64,000 nt of DNA from Prevotella sp. (GTDB lineage: Bacteria > Bacteroidota > Bacteroidia > Bacteroidales > Bacteroidaceae): positions 27,667-91,666 of the forward strand of contig JAEEQB010000012.1 in the NCBI GenBank assembly GCA_016285075.1. Reading direction: 5' to 3'. The translations under genes and the position numbers were made by a program. This document shows positions 43,401 through 51,524 of the stretch, piece by piece. How positions within the stretch are numbered: the first letter of the stretch is position 1; each line of letters opens with the position of its first letter. The notes under the pieces were generated by a model that saw nothing but the letters and a program-made list of their open reading frames with translations, did not search any database and was not told the DNA's origin.

Positions 43401-43972
43401 GTCGTTCCTTCAATGGTGGCGAGGAGATCAGCTTTACACTGACTCCCGACACTGCCGATATATTCCGTTCGGAACTAGGTCTGGCCTGGCTGCTAGACCC
43501 CGTCATCGACCGTGTGCAATGGATAGGCTTTGGTCCCTTTGCCAGCTATCCAGGTCGCTATCAAGCTAACACCTATGGCTTTTGGGCGAAACATCAGGAC
43601 GATCTGTACTTTGAGGGCAATCATAGTGGCATCGATGCAGCATTCCTTTCGGACAAAGATGGCAACGGAATACTGATAACTGGCGATTCCCTGTCGTTGG
43701 ATTTCGAACAGACAGACCTGGGTATCGTGCTCACAATCAATGCTTCTGTCAGCGGGCAAGGTCCGAAGTTCGCAAAGACCCACTTCCCAGGATGGAAGAA
43801 AGGTGACCCACCAATAGGAGCCACCTTCCAAAGCTATTACATCAAAGCGGATGATACAGATGAAACGCTACACCGCATGTTTGAGCCTGCAGCCAATACG
43901 CCTGCTCCCTTCCATCCGTTCGTAACCCAGTACGATACCTATTTGATGAAATATAAAGATATATCTTGGTAA
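40421..43972 (+). CDS. multidomain SASA-type carbohydrate esterase + GH2 glycosidase, 1183 aa
   Basis: After a signal peptide (ending VFPAEK) comes an SGNH/SASA esterase domain (about 24-275): AGQSNADG with Ser34, WHQGESD near 165, and HFDAHG near 255. A GH2 module follows: jelly-roll sugar-binding domain (about 295-440, VPGCWETFGF, YRTSFTVPETW), beta-sandwich, TIM barrel with acid/base E651 (SVGNENP) and nucleophile E734 (FTEYCH), and a C-terminal LacZ-type domain. It likely removes acyl groups and a beta-linked sugar from the same glycan. It is cotranscribed with the propeller-DUF362 gene. Confidence 0.9.
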   Translation: MKKCLWLILSCFVCCTAVFPAEKTIPVILTAGQSNADGRVPINELPRYIHYDYCQWSYGSGDFETATGVFVPFSPHVAKAGIEDSWGFDAMVYYLLEEYWQQPFYVIKQTMGGTAVDTTCTKSTHGWFWSVDARQKSLLKAFCQQIDLCLSQLPRNYDIKCLLWHQGESDQSAADRYHDNLKAVINHIRQYLVTRTGRKEYASLPVVCGTFAKGSRQGSPKVVKALHQLEHEDSHFHVVDASDLSLQKDMLHFDAHGAVDLGWRVFTRMKEEGIAGDCLQRGKDAFKGIWPVTDPTMKKSLNGEWQLEVNGKKGMIPVPGCWETFGFCKPRYDYPDSLTGCYRTSFTVPETWKGQKVIIRLDGVLRGYVLWLNGHYVGKWESGYNTCLFDLTPYLSQKAFKGEAQQLTMQVYSRFKGYEFDCFDDWAAMGIFRDVTLMVVPKTHLSDLEVNTRMDGTVIVKPQIANATKHTTVSYELTDAEGHVVSTGGRVRHPHLWTAETPYLYTLYVYVKEKDRILQTFTHKIGIREISIAGNVLKVNGQPVKLRGVNAHATDPYRVKVISDNLTLRDMHLMKEASVNFLRLSHYPREPRFYELADSLGFYLVDEIPFGFGDKHLSDNSYQEILMTRALATVQRDKLHPSVLVWSVGNENPLPQTCIEVGNYVGSLDPSRPYCFPQVGSYFRRFWESGGLKPSENSLSPFPSAAPVYAPHYPTTGQMGGFYQHMDRPVIFTEYCHTLGISFEDHDRQWEIIEHTPGIAGGAVWEWADQGMSLVSGSSLTGEDSVTPKVVYGYEEKVLTLGGGGFEMYGNKGTDGLLYADRTPLPNYFELQHNYARAFVSSVCCDSSAAHLTLTNRYDFLNLKDNVTFLWALTNNRDTMMRGAFSPDCAPHSSSPYQLSLPFAAISSQTGHLILLHFEVMDTQGRTFLHQSFVVNKTQMTWSGHGSSSVMIRDSLIRTGRKPTLAERLTQKNRLPKKYLLPLTNSQVKAEIQRRSFNGGEEISFTLTPDTADIFRSELGLAWLLDPVIDRVQWIGFGPFASYPGRYQANTYGFWAKHQDDLYFEGNHSGIDAAFLSDKDGNGILITGDSLSLDFEQTDLGIVLTINASVSGQGPKFAKTHFPGWKKGDPPIGATFQSYYIKADDTDETLHRMFEPAANTPAPFHPFVTQYDTYLMKYKDISW

Positions 43973-43985
43973 GCCGATAGGTGTG

Positions 43986-45572
43986 TTACCGGGCTGATAC
44001 ATATTTGTGGAGTGTCTGACGGACAGCGCCATTACCGGCATAGAGCTCCTTTACCATTCCTTCTATCTGCTCGCCGAGACCAGCTTCGTAGAGGTCAAGT
44101 CCGAAAACATCTTTGCGGCTGTAGAGCTTCTTCAAAGGACTCCAGTCTTGGTCTGCCTTGCCAATCTCGAGAGGAGCTACTATCTGCTGCAGCTCTGCGA
44201 GCATCGGATCGGGTGAGGGCTCGAAAGGAGTGCCGTCGTCCTTAATACCCTTCAGATAGCGGGCATAGCCAGCGAGGGTGAGGGGAATCAGTACAAGGTT
44301 ACTCATGTCAAGTCCACGGGCAAGATACTTTTTGATGGTCTCGCCAAAGCGGATGGGCAGTTTCTGTGACGTGTCCATTGCAATACGCTGCGGTGCATCG
44401 GGCATGAAGGGGTTGGGCAGGCGACGGTTGATAACGGCACCAATGAACTCGTAGGGGTTCAGCACACCTGGATCAGTAACTACCGGCATGGCCTCCATAT
44501 AACCTATCTTTTGGATGAATGGGCGAAGGTCTTCATCGGCCATCTCAGCCGAGATCAATGTGTAGCCCAACATGCAGCCATAAATCGACATCGCCGTATG
44601 CAAGGGATTGAGGCAGGTAGTAACTTTCATTGTCTCTACCTTGTCTACGGTCTCACGAGTGGTATAGAGAGCACCGCCCAGATGGAGTGGGGGACGCCCA
44701 TTGGTGTAGTTGTCTTCAATGACAAGATACTGCACTTCCTCTGCATTTACAAAGGGGGCAGTAAAGGTGTGCTTCTCAGTCTCGATGTAGTCGTTATCCT
44801 CGAAACCATCGGCAGCAAGCATCTCCTTTACCTTCTCGTGAGGGCGAGGGGTGATTTTGTCTATCATCGACCAGGGGAAAGTGATTTTCTTCTCATTTTT
44901 CAGATAGGCAAGGAAAGCCTCGGGCACAAGACCGTCATTGACCCAGCGCTCCGCATAGGCAAAGACTCCAGCCTTGACCTTGTCACCGTTGTGCGAGCAG
45001 TTGTCCATACTCTGTACTGTCAGAGGCAATTCTCCAGCCCTATAACGCTCATAGAGCAGAGCACACACCTTACCCATGGCAAACATGGGACTCATGCCTC
45101 GTGCGAGATCGGATTCATTATAGGTGTAACCCTTTTCGGTGATGGTGAAAGATATCATCTGGAGCGACGGATTGCGGAAGATATCCACCAGACGGTTCCA
45201 ATCGGGGAACTGGGGATCGGCCTTCAGAGCCTCAGTGACACTGGCAATTACTTTTTTCTCGATGGAACCGTCGGAACAGAGGTTCACACAAAGCGAGAGG
45301 TTGTTGAAGGGAGCGTAGGCTTTGTCGACAACTTCGAAATCGAATGTCTCTGCCACAATGACACCACGGTCGTACTTTCCTGTGTTCAATGCATCGTTCA
45401 GGATGGCTGCAGGGAAGGCACGGAAGATGTTTCCTCCGCCGAAGTGTACCCATGTGGGTTCTTTGGCTGTCTTTTCTCTTACAGCTTGAATGTCAAACTT
45501 AGGAAGCTCATAACCTTTCTGCTCCCATTCTGCGGCGTTAAACTGGCCGCTCAGTATATCATTTAACTTCAT
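43986..45572 (-). CDS. uxuB: UxuB-type fructuronate reductase (mannitol dehydrogenase family), 528 aa
   Basis: The protein has the long-chain mannitol dehydrogenase fold: an N-terminal Rossmann region (WVHFGGGNIFRAFPAAIL, about 41-58) and the C-terminal helical domain with LNPLHTAMSIYGC. It should reduce D-fructuronate to D-mannonate with NADH. The next gene upstream encodes mannonate dehydratase, which supports UxuB over mannitol or tagaturonate enzymes. It starts 25 nt after uxuA and ends 13 nt from the convergent GH2 gene. Confidence 0.88.
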   Translation of the reverse strand: MKLNDILSGQFNAAEWEQKGYELPKFDIQAVREKTAKEPTWVHFGGGNIFRAFPAAILNDALNTGKYDRGVIVAETFDFEVVDKAYAPFNNLSLCVNLCSDGSIEKKVIASVTEALKADPQFPDWNRLVDIFRNPSLQMISFTITEKGYTYNESDLARGMSPMFAMGKVCALLYERYRAGELPLTVQSMDNCSHNGDKVKAGVFAYAERWVNDGLVPEAFLAYLKNEKKITFPWSMIDKITPRPHEKVKEMLAADGFEDNDYIETEKHTFTAPFVNAEEVQYLVIEDNYTNGRPPLHLGGALYTTRETVDKVETMKVTTCLNPLHTAMSIYGCMLGYTLISAEMADEDLRPFIQKIGYMEAMPVVTDPGVLNPYEFIGAVINRRLPNPFMPDAPQRIAMDTSQKLPIRFGETIKKYLARGLDMSNLVLIPLTLAGYARYLKGIKDDGTPFEPSPDPMLAELQQIVAPLEIGKADQDWSPLKKLYSRKDVFGLDLYEAGLGEQIEGMVKELYAGNGAVRQTLHKYVSAR

Positions 45573-45597
45573 AATGCCTTTATATTTATTTGCTTCA

Positions 45598-46851
45598 TCA
45601 ATCGAAAAATCCGGGCTGCTTGTATTCTATTCCTAACTCTCGGTCTACTGTGGCGAGAATACCCTGAACCTGCCCAAGTGCAAACATTCGTCCAAGAAGT
45701 GTGTATCCTGCATTATGTCCATGACTGGACTCGTCCATGATGCCACCCTGCTGGTCGGTGAAGGTCATACCATGATCAACACGCATTGGCAACTGCGGGT
45801 TCTCCTTCTCAAAGATACGGCAAAGCTCGATGAGGTCGGCACGACCACCGAGATGCGATGCCTCCGTGAAGTCTCCGTTGGGGAAGATATGGCAGGAGCG
45901 CAAGTGAACAAAATGAGTACGTGAGGCAAATTTCTTGGCCATTTCCACTACATTATTGTAGGCACCTGCAGAGAGGGAACCTGCGCAGAATGTGAGTCCG
46001 TTGTGCTTATTTGGCACGGCATTAAGGAACCACTGGATGTCCTCCTCGGTACGGACGATACGGGGAAGACCCAGAATCTCGATGGGGGGATCGTCAGGAT
46101 GAACACACATATTCATGTCGCACTCCTCACAGACAGGCATGATGGCCTCAAGGAAGTACTTCATGTTTTCACGTAGCTGAGCCTTGTCGATGCCTTTGTA
46201 GAGATTGAGGAACTCACGGAACTTCTGAATGGGGGCCTCGTCGTTCTCGCTGAAATTTCCGCTGACAAAACCCTGGGTCTTGATAACGATGTTCTCAACC
46301 AGCTTGTGGTCTTTCTCAGGTGTCATCGTCTTGGCCAACTCATCACACTCGGCAAGAACGTTACGACCTTCACCCACACCTGCCGGGAACTGGAACTGTG
46401 CCCATTCCTCACGTGCACCCTCACGTTTCAGGATATAAATGTCGAAGTAGGCAAATTCAGCATAGTTGAAGTAAAGGTTAGTAGATCCATTGGGATTTTC
46501 ATGGAGCAGGTCAGTTCTTGCCCAGTCGAGCACAGGCATGAAGTTATAACAAATACAATGTATTCCCTCAGCCGAAAGGTTACGCAGACTCTCTTTGTAC
46601 ACTTCAATCTGATGATCCCTGTCAGGGCCTCCATATTTGATGGTCTCTACCACGGGCAGGCTTTCTACCACACTCCAGCGCATGCCATAGCTCTCAATGT
46701 ATTCGCGCAGATCACGTATCTTCTCACGGGTCCACACTTCTCCCAAAGGAACATCGTGCAGAGCAGTTACGATGCCCTCAACGCCGATTTGTCTTAACAT
46801 GGCAAGGGTGATCTTATCCTTCTTGCCAAACCATCTCCAAGTTCTTTCCAT
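45598..46851 (-). CDS. uxuA: UxuA, mannonate dehydratase
   Basis: UxuA dehydrates D-mannonate to 2-keto-3-deoxygluconate. The opening MERTWRWFGKKDKITLAMLRQ and GVEGIVTALHDVPLGEVW are diagnostic, and FCAGSLSAGAYNN, HLRSCHIFPNGDF and MRVDHGMTF carry metal- and substrate-binding residues. Length 417 aa is typical. It is followed by uxuB and preceded by a GHL10 gene 22 nt away, forming one minus-strand operon for uronate breakdown. Confidence 0.96.
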   Translation of the reverse strand: MERTWRWFGKKDKITLAMLRQIGVEGIVTALHDVPLGEVWTREKIRDLREYIESYGMRWSVVESLPVVETIKYGGPDRDHQIEVYKESLRNLSAEGIHCICYNFMPVLDWARTDLLHENPNGSTNLYFNYAEFAYFDIYILKREGAREEWAQFQFPAGVGEGRNVLAECDELAKTMTPEKDHKLVENIVIKTQGFVSGNFSENDEAPIQKFREFLNLYKGIDKAQLRENMKYFLEAIMPVCEECDMNMCVHPDDPPIEILGLPRIVRTEEDIQWFLNAVPNKHNGLTFCAGSLSAGAYNNVVEMAKKFASRTHFVHLRSCHIFPNGDFTEASHLGGRADLIELCRIFEKENPQLPMRVDHGMTFTDQQGGIMDESSHGHNAGYTLLGRMFALGQVQGILATVDRELGIEYKQPGFFD

Positions 46852-46873
46852 AGTTTATAAGTATTTGAAACGA

Positions 46874-48493
46874 TTAGTGATTTCTTTTAATTGAAAAATA
46901 AGCCAACCTGTGGGTGATTCCCTTGCGTCCAAGCGACTTCAGCTGATAGATGCCATCAGGCAGTTGGCTTATATCGAGTTGCTTGTCAGGATAGGGTAGG
47001 GTCTTCAGCTTCTGTCCTTGTATGGTTTCCACAATGACATATTCCGCATCTAGCGTCTTCTGCTTTGTAGGCATATCAAGCCACTTTCCGTTGGTTTTTA
47101 CAATGTGTGTGGAAACCCTGTGCCGTATAGACGAGTTGGCAAGTTGTCTTGGGGCACTTTCCTGACCATAGCGGTCTACAGCGCATACTGCATAATACTT
47201 GCCGGCCTTTACCTTCAGTTGCTCGGCTCTGACGCGGATAGCCACAAGGTTCTCTGGTCGGGAAGTATCAACAGGGTAATTGCTGGAAGCATATACATTA
47301 TATAATAAATAAGGCGAGTCATTCGTCGACTGCGCGCCTCTCCACCATAAGGTCTGCTTTTGCAGATACAATCCTGTCGGAGCTGTCGGCGCAGCTTTTC
47401 CTGCCCACGTCATTGGAGGTACAAGCGCAGGCTGTCGGTTGTGGCGGCAGACGTAGTCGTAGATACCTTTGTGATTGTCTGTCAGGAACTTTGAACGGAA
47501 GAAGCATTGTCCCAGTCCTTCTTGCCGCATCGCCGAAAGCTGGCGTGTCACATCAGACAGCTGCCATCGACCTTCGCGAGGGTCAAGGAAATAGATGCCC
47601 AGTCCTGCTGCCACAGTACGTCCATAGCTGTGCTCCTGCCAGTCAAGCATGAAGGGGAAAAACTGGTTGTCGCGGAAATACATCATGGGGTACAACTGGT
47701 CCATCAGTCCTTGCTGAAGCCATCCTTGTGCGTCTTGACATACTGCTGTATAGGCATTCCATCCATTGGAGCTGTACCGGCTGACATCATCATATTTCCC
47801 TACGGGCGAGCACGACATCTTCACCCAGGGCTTCGACTGTTTTACGGCTTGATGAATCTTACGTACTATGTCAGTGATGTATTGGCGTCCCGTGACTCGG
47901 GGAACACGGATTTTCCAACCGTCAGGATACCGGCAGTAGTCTAAGTGTATGCCATCCACATCGTAGTTTTGGGTAATCTCCTTGCAGATGCGTGCCAGAT
48001 AGTCTCCCGTCTTAGGGTCTTCAGGATTCATAAACCCCGCGTCACCTACATGTTTCACCAGTTTTGGATTGCGTCTGACAAAATCCTTACAGCGCTGCTC
48101 TGTCCACTTACCCACGGGAAGCGTCACAACCCAAGCATGGAATTCCATCCCTCTGCGATGGCACTCGTCAATGCAGTATTGCAAAGGGTCATAGCCAGGG
48201 GACTGTCCGTGTTTGCCTGTCATGCACATGTCCCATGGCTCGATAATGGAAGGGTAGATGACCGATCCACGTACACGTGTCTGCAAAAGCACGGTATTGA
48301 TTCCTGCCTGTTGCAACTGATCTAAGATTGTTGCCAGTTCTTGTTTCTGCTCTGCTGCGGTGTGAGCTCTGGGCCAGTCTATGCCACCAATTGTAGTCAG
48401 CCAAACAGCTCTCACTTCATGCTTCTGGCTTCTGATTGTCGGCGTAGTCAGTAACAGGAATAATATTATAATGTAGAGTGATTTTCTTGCCAA
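46874..48493 (-). CDS. GHL10/DUF187 family secreted glycoside hydrolase-like protein, 539 aa
   Basis: The only plausible start is a TTG at 48493, giving the signal peptide MARKSLYIIILFLLLTTPTI; no in-frame ATG precedes the mature part. EVRAVWLTTIGGIDWPRAH, ILDQLQQAGINTVLLQTRVRG and DVDGIHLDYCRYP are typical of the GHL10 (DUF187) barrel. The C-terminus has a fibronectin-III-like stretch (APTAPTGLYLQKQTLWW) and a short tail. It heads the uxuA-uxuB operon, which suggests it acts on a glycan that releases uronate, though relatives have also been linked to peptidoglycan. Confidence 0.87.
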   Translation of the reverse strand: MARKSLYIIILFLLLTTPTIRSQKHEVRAVWLTTIGGIDWPRAHTAAEQKQELATILDQLQQAGINTVLLQTRVRGSVIYPSIIEPWDMCMTGKHGQSPGYDPLQYCIDECHRRGMEFHAWVVTLPVGKWTEQRCKDFVRRNPKLVKHVGDAGFMNPEDPKTGDYLARICKEITQNYDVDGIHLDYCRYPDGWKIRVPRVTGRQYITDIVRKIHQAVKQSKPWVKMSCSPVGKYDDVSRYSSNGWNAYTAVCQDAQGWLQQGLMDQLYPMMYFRDNQFFPFMLDWQEHSYGRTVAAGLGIYFLDPREGRWQLSDVTRQLSAMRQEGLGQCFFRSKFLTDNHKGIYDYVCRHNRQPALVPPMTWAGKAAPTAPTGLYLQKQTLWWRGAQSTNDSPYLLYNVYASSNYPVDTSRPENLVAIRVRAEQLKVKAGKYYAVCAVDRYGQESAPRQLANSSIRHRVSTHIVKTNGKWLDMPTKQKTLDAEYVIVETIQGQKLKTLPYPDKQLDISQLPDGIYQLKSLGRKGITHRLAYFSIKRNH

Positions 48494-48519
48494 AATATCG
48501 TTTTTTTTTGTTTTGAGTG

Positions 48520-48551
48520 CAAAATTACGATAATTTTTCCATTATCTCAAA
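48520..48551 (-). promoter_or_regulatory. promoter of the GHL10-uxuA-uxuB operon
   Basis: On the minus strand, TTTG (plus CAAA, 48548-48551), 20 nt spacer, TAATTTTG (plus CAAAATTA, 48520-48527). Transcription would start near 48513, about 20 nt before the TTG start codon. Confidence 0.75.
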
Positions 48552-48560
48552 TAAAAATAG

Positions 48561-48568
48561 TACTTTTG
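48561..48568 (+). promoter_or_regulatory. -7 box for cstA
   Basis: TACTTTTG, 33 nt before the cstA ATG. It lies only 10 nt beyond the -33 box of the divergent operon, so the two promoters are packed back to back. No TTTG is found at the usual -33 distance. Confidence 0.55.
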
Positions 48569-48600
48569 CACAAAGAAACTTTAAAAAACAATTTGGCCAT

Positions 48601-50037
48601 ATGATTTCTTTTGTTTTGAGCCTTGTCGCTCTTGTAATAGGTTACATGCTCTATGGGCGCTTTGTGGAACGGGTGTTTGGACCTGATGACCGTGTTACGC
48701 CTGCTGTTGCAAAAGCCGATGGGGTAGACTTTATTGTGCTTCCCAACTGGAAGATTTTCATGATTCAGTTTCTCAACATTGCAGGTACAGGCCCCATTTT
48801 CGGTGCCATCATGGGTGCGAAGTTCGGTCCTGCTGCTTATCTGTGGATTGTGTTCGGCTGCATTTTTGCCGGTGCCGTACACGACTACCTCAGCGGTATG
48901 CTCTCTATGCGTCACGATGGTGCAGGGCAGCCGGAGCTGATAGGACACTATCTGGGTCAACCCACCAAGAAGGTGATGCTGGTTTTCTCTGTGTTCCTGC
49001 TCATGATGGTGGGAGCAGTATTTGTATATAGTCCTGCGCTTATTCTCGGTAAGATGTGTAGCGATGGCCTTACCTGGGTATATATCTGGTGCGGCATCAT
49101 TTTCGTATACTATATCATTGCCACGATGCTGCCTATAGATAAGATTATCGGCAAGATATATCCGTTGTTTGCCATTTCCATGCTTTTCATGGCAGTAGCG
49201 TTGATGGCTGTTCTCTTCTATAAGTGGCCGTCCCTGCCGGAACTCTATAATGGACTTGGTGGTGAAGGGTTTACCACTCCTATCTTCCCTGCTCTGTTCA
49301 TAACCATTGCATGTGGTGCCATCAGTGGTTTCCATGCTACTCAGACCCCTCTTATGGCGCGTTGCGTAAAAAGTGAGAAAATGGGGCGTCCTATGTTCTA
49401 TGGTGCTATGATTACTGAAGGTCTTGTGGCACTGATTTGGGCTACTGTGTCTATGTATTTCTTCTATGGAGGTGCTGCTCAGGAACTGAATCAGCCATTG
49501 ACACTCCAAGCTCCTGAGGTGGTGACAGTGGTCAGCGAGGGTTGGCTTGGCACGTTTGGCGGTCTGCTGGCACTCTTAGGTGTTGTGGCAGCCCCCATAA
49601 CCAGTGGCGATACGGCACTACGCTCTGCCCGTCTCATTATTGCAGAATTCATCCACTTGGAACAGAAAACCATCATGAAGCGCATCTGGATTTGCATACC
49701 TTTGTTCGGGGCAACTTTGCTGCTGCTTTTCTATAACATAGAGAATCCTGATGGTTTCAATGTAATCTGGAGCTATTTTGGATGGGCAAACCAGACATTG
49801 GCTGTATTCACCCTTTGGGCTATCACCGTCTATTTGGTACGTGCTAAAAAGGCTTTTTGGGTGACCATGCTTCCTGCATTGTTTATGACAGTTGTGTGTT
49901 CGACATTCATCATGATTTCGCCCAATGCATTCGGCTTCAATATGAATGTAGGTTATGTCGTAGGTGCTGCTTCCTTGCTCGTTGCCGTGGTTTGGTTCTG
50001 CATCTGGTATAGGAAGACTAATATGAATATTCATTAA
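48601..50037 (+). CDS. cstA: CstA family carbon starvation protein (peptide/pyruvate transporter)
   Basis: The start is ATG 48601 (MISFVLSLVALVIGYMLYG); the longer frame from 48517 reads through the promoter. Family motifs are FLNIAGTGPIFGAIMGAKFGP, AGAVHDYLSGMLSMRH and CGAISGFHATQTPLMARC, and a dozen or so hydrophobic segments cover the 478 residues. This is the short CstA form seen in Bacteroidota. It would import peptides or pyruvate across the inner membrane under carbon limitation. An OmpX-like barrel gene follows 18 nt later. Confidence 0.93.
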   Translation: MISFVLSLVALVIGYMLYGRFVERVFGPDDRVTPAVAKADGVDFIVLPNWKIFMIQFLNIAGTGPIFGAIMGAKFGPAAYLWIVFGCIFAGAVHDYLSGMLSMRHDGAGQPELIGHYLGQPTKKVMLVFSVFLLMMVGAVFVYSPALILGKMCSDGLTWVYIWCGIIFVYYIIATMLPIDKIIGKIYPLFAISMLFMAVALMAVLFYKWPSLPELYNGLGGEGFTTPIFPALFITIACGAISGFHATQTPLMARCVKSEKMGRPMFYGAMITEGLVALIWATVSMYFFYGGAAQELNQPLTLQAPEVVTVVSEGWLGTFGGLLALLGVVAAPITSGDTALRSARLIIAEFIHLEQKTIMKRIWICIPLFGATLLLLFYNIENPDGFNVIWSYFGWANQTLAVFTLWAITVYLVRAKKAFWVTMLPALFMTVVCSTFIMISPNAFGFNMNVGYVVGAASLLVAVVWFCIWYRKTNMNIH

Positions 50038-50055
50038 TAGAAAAATATCAAACTT

Positions 50056-50562
50056 ATGAAAAAGCTGTTTTTAACCCTGATTCTCGGCTTGATGGCCGCA
50101 ACGGCAGTTAATGCCCAGTACTCTACTTATGACACACCACCCTTCGGACAGGGCAAAATCTATGTGGGTGCCTCCATGTCGGGATTCGACATTGGCAGCG
50201 CAAACAAGAACTTCCACGTAGACCTTGCTGCCAAAGGAGGTTATATTGTGATGGACAATATCCTGGCATTGGGAGAACTGTCATATAACTATGTTGAGCA
50301 TAATGATGGCGTAATTTCACTTGGAGCAGGTGCACGCTACTATATTGAACAGAACGGCATTTTCCTTGGTGCAGGAGTACGTCTGGCCAATATGACCAAC
50401 GACCTTGATTTCCAGCCAAATGTCTCTGTTGGTTATGCCTTCTTTCTCAACCGTACTGTCACCGTTGAGCCGGAACTTTACTTTAACCTCTCTACCAAAG
50501 ACTTCGATTACTCCAGCTACGGCCTTCGCATAGGCGTTGGTATTTACCTCTTTAATGAATAG
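50056..50562 (+). CDS. small outer-membrane beta-barrel protein (OmpX/OprF-like), 168 aa
   Basis: A signal peptide (MKKLFLTLILGLMAATAVNAQ) precedes about eight amphipathic strands (KIYVGASMSGFDIGSA, KGGYIVMDNILALGELSYNY, NGIFLGAGVRLA, YGLRIGVGIYLF), as in Bacteroidota porin-family barrels. Length and pattern fit an eight-stranded barrel. It sits between cstA and nadC in the same direction, 6 nt before nadC, and may be cotranscribed with both. Confidence 0.85.
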   Translation: MKKLFLTLILGLMAATAVNAQYSTYDTPPFGQGKIYVGASMSGFDIGSANKNFHVDLAAKGGYIVMDNILALGELSYNYVEHNDGVISLGAGARYYIEQNGIFLGAGVRLANMTNDLDFQPNVSVGYAFFLNRTVTVEPELYFNLSTKDFDYSSYGLRIGVGIYLFNE

Positions 50563-50568
50563 TGTATC

Positions 50569-51417
50569 ATGCTGAGTGTAGATGAATTGGTGGACAGGTT
50601 GATTGACCTGTCGTTTGCTGAGGATATAGGTGACGGTGACCACACAACCTTGTGTTGCATACCCGAGGATGCTATGGGGAAGAGCCATCTTCTCATCAAG
50701 GAAGATGGTATCCTGGCGGGTGTAGAGATTGCCAAAGAAGTGTTCAGACGGTTCGACCCTGAAATGCAGGTAGAAGTGCTCATGGGCGACGGCTCACAGG
50801 TAAAGAAAGGTGACATCGCCATGATTGTAACGGGGCGCGTACGTTCCTTACTACAGACCGAACGCCTGATGCTCAACATCATGCAGCGAATGAGCGGCAT
50901 AGCAACCATGACAAACAGATATGTGGAGCGATTGAAAGGTACAGGCACACGTGTCCTTGATACCCGAAAGACCACTCCTGGCATGCGTATGCTTGAAAAA
51001 CAGGCTGTCAAGATTGGAGGAGGATGCAACCACCGCATCGGTCTCTTCGACATGATTCTATTAAAAGACAACCATGTTGACTTCTCTGGCGGTATTGTTA
51101 ATGCAATCGAACGTTGTCACAACTACCTCAAGGAGAAAGGTCTTGACTTGAAGATTGAAATAGAGGTACGCTCGTTTGAAGAATTGAACCAAGTCCTGCA
51201 ACATGGTGGCGTTGACCGCATTATGCTTGACAACTTCAGTGTTCCCGACACCAGGAAAGCTGTCGAGATTATCGATCATCGCTATGAGACGGAGTCCTCT
51301 GGCGGCATCACATTCGATACCATTCGCGACTATGCTGAACAGGGTGTCGACTTCATCAGTGTTGGTGCGCTTACTCACAGTGTGAAAGGCCTTGATATGA
51401 GCTTTAAGGCATGCTGA
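50569..51417 (+). CDS. nadC: NadC, quinolinate phosphoribosyltransferase (decarboxylating)
   Basis: NadC makes nicotinate mononucleotide from quinolinate and PRPP in de novo NAD synthesis. EDIGDGDHTT near residue 18, LNIMQRMSGIATMT near 102, TRKTTPGMRMLEKQAVKIGGG (about 131-151) with the active-site basic residues, and LLKDNHVDF are conserved. Length 282 aa is normal. It starts 6 nt after the barrel gene. Confidence 0.97.
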   Translation: MLSVDELVDRLIDLSFAEDIGDGDHTTLCCIPEDAMGKSHLLIKEDGILAGVEIAKEVFRRFDPEMQVEVLMGDGSQVKKGDIAMIVTGRVRSLLQTERLMLNIMQRMSGIATMTNRYVERLKGTGTRVLDTRKTTPGMRMLEKQAVKIGGGCNHRIGLFDMILLKDNHVDFSGGIVNAIERCHNYLKEKGLDLKIEIEVRSFEELNQVLQHGGVDRIMLDNFSVPDTRKAVEIIDHRYETESSGGITFDTIRDYAEQGVDFISVGALTHSVKGLDMSFKAC

Positions 51418-51440
51418 GGGAAATTGGGAAAATGAGAAAT

Positions 51441-51524
51441 TGAGAAAATGAGAAATGAATTGAAGATGAACAGATTGTTTTTGTCTTTTGCGTTTTTATG
51501 CGCAGCCAATTTCTCATTTTCTCA
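51441..51524. repeat. low-complexity inverted repeat spanning the M23 gene start
   Basis: TGAGAAAATGAGAAAT (51441-51456) and its exact 16-nt complement (51509-51524) enclose the ATG at 51466. The right arm is part of a TTCTCA-type tandem repeat that encodes the end of the signal peptide (SFSHSLILSIFHS). Several pairing registers are possible because both arms are tandem repeats. Confidence 0.75.

Noticed and set aside
43969-43995. Hairpin GGTAA/TTACC between the GH2 and uxuB genes as a terminator
   Set aside because: Only five base pairs and no T run; too weak to claim.
44511-45566. Plus-strand 351-aa ORF opposite uxuB
   Set aside because: Shadow of a clear mannitol-dehydrogenase-family gene; no recognisable motifs.
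48547-49509. Minus-strand 320-aa ORF opposite cstA
   Set aside because: Antisense of a membrane protein gene; the product is polar, His-rich and without motifs.
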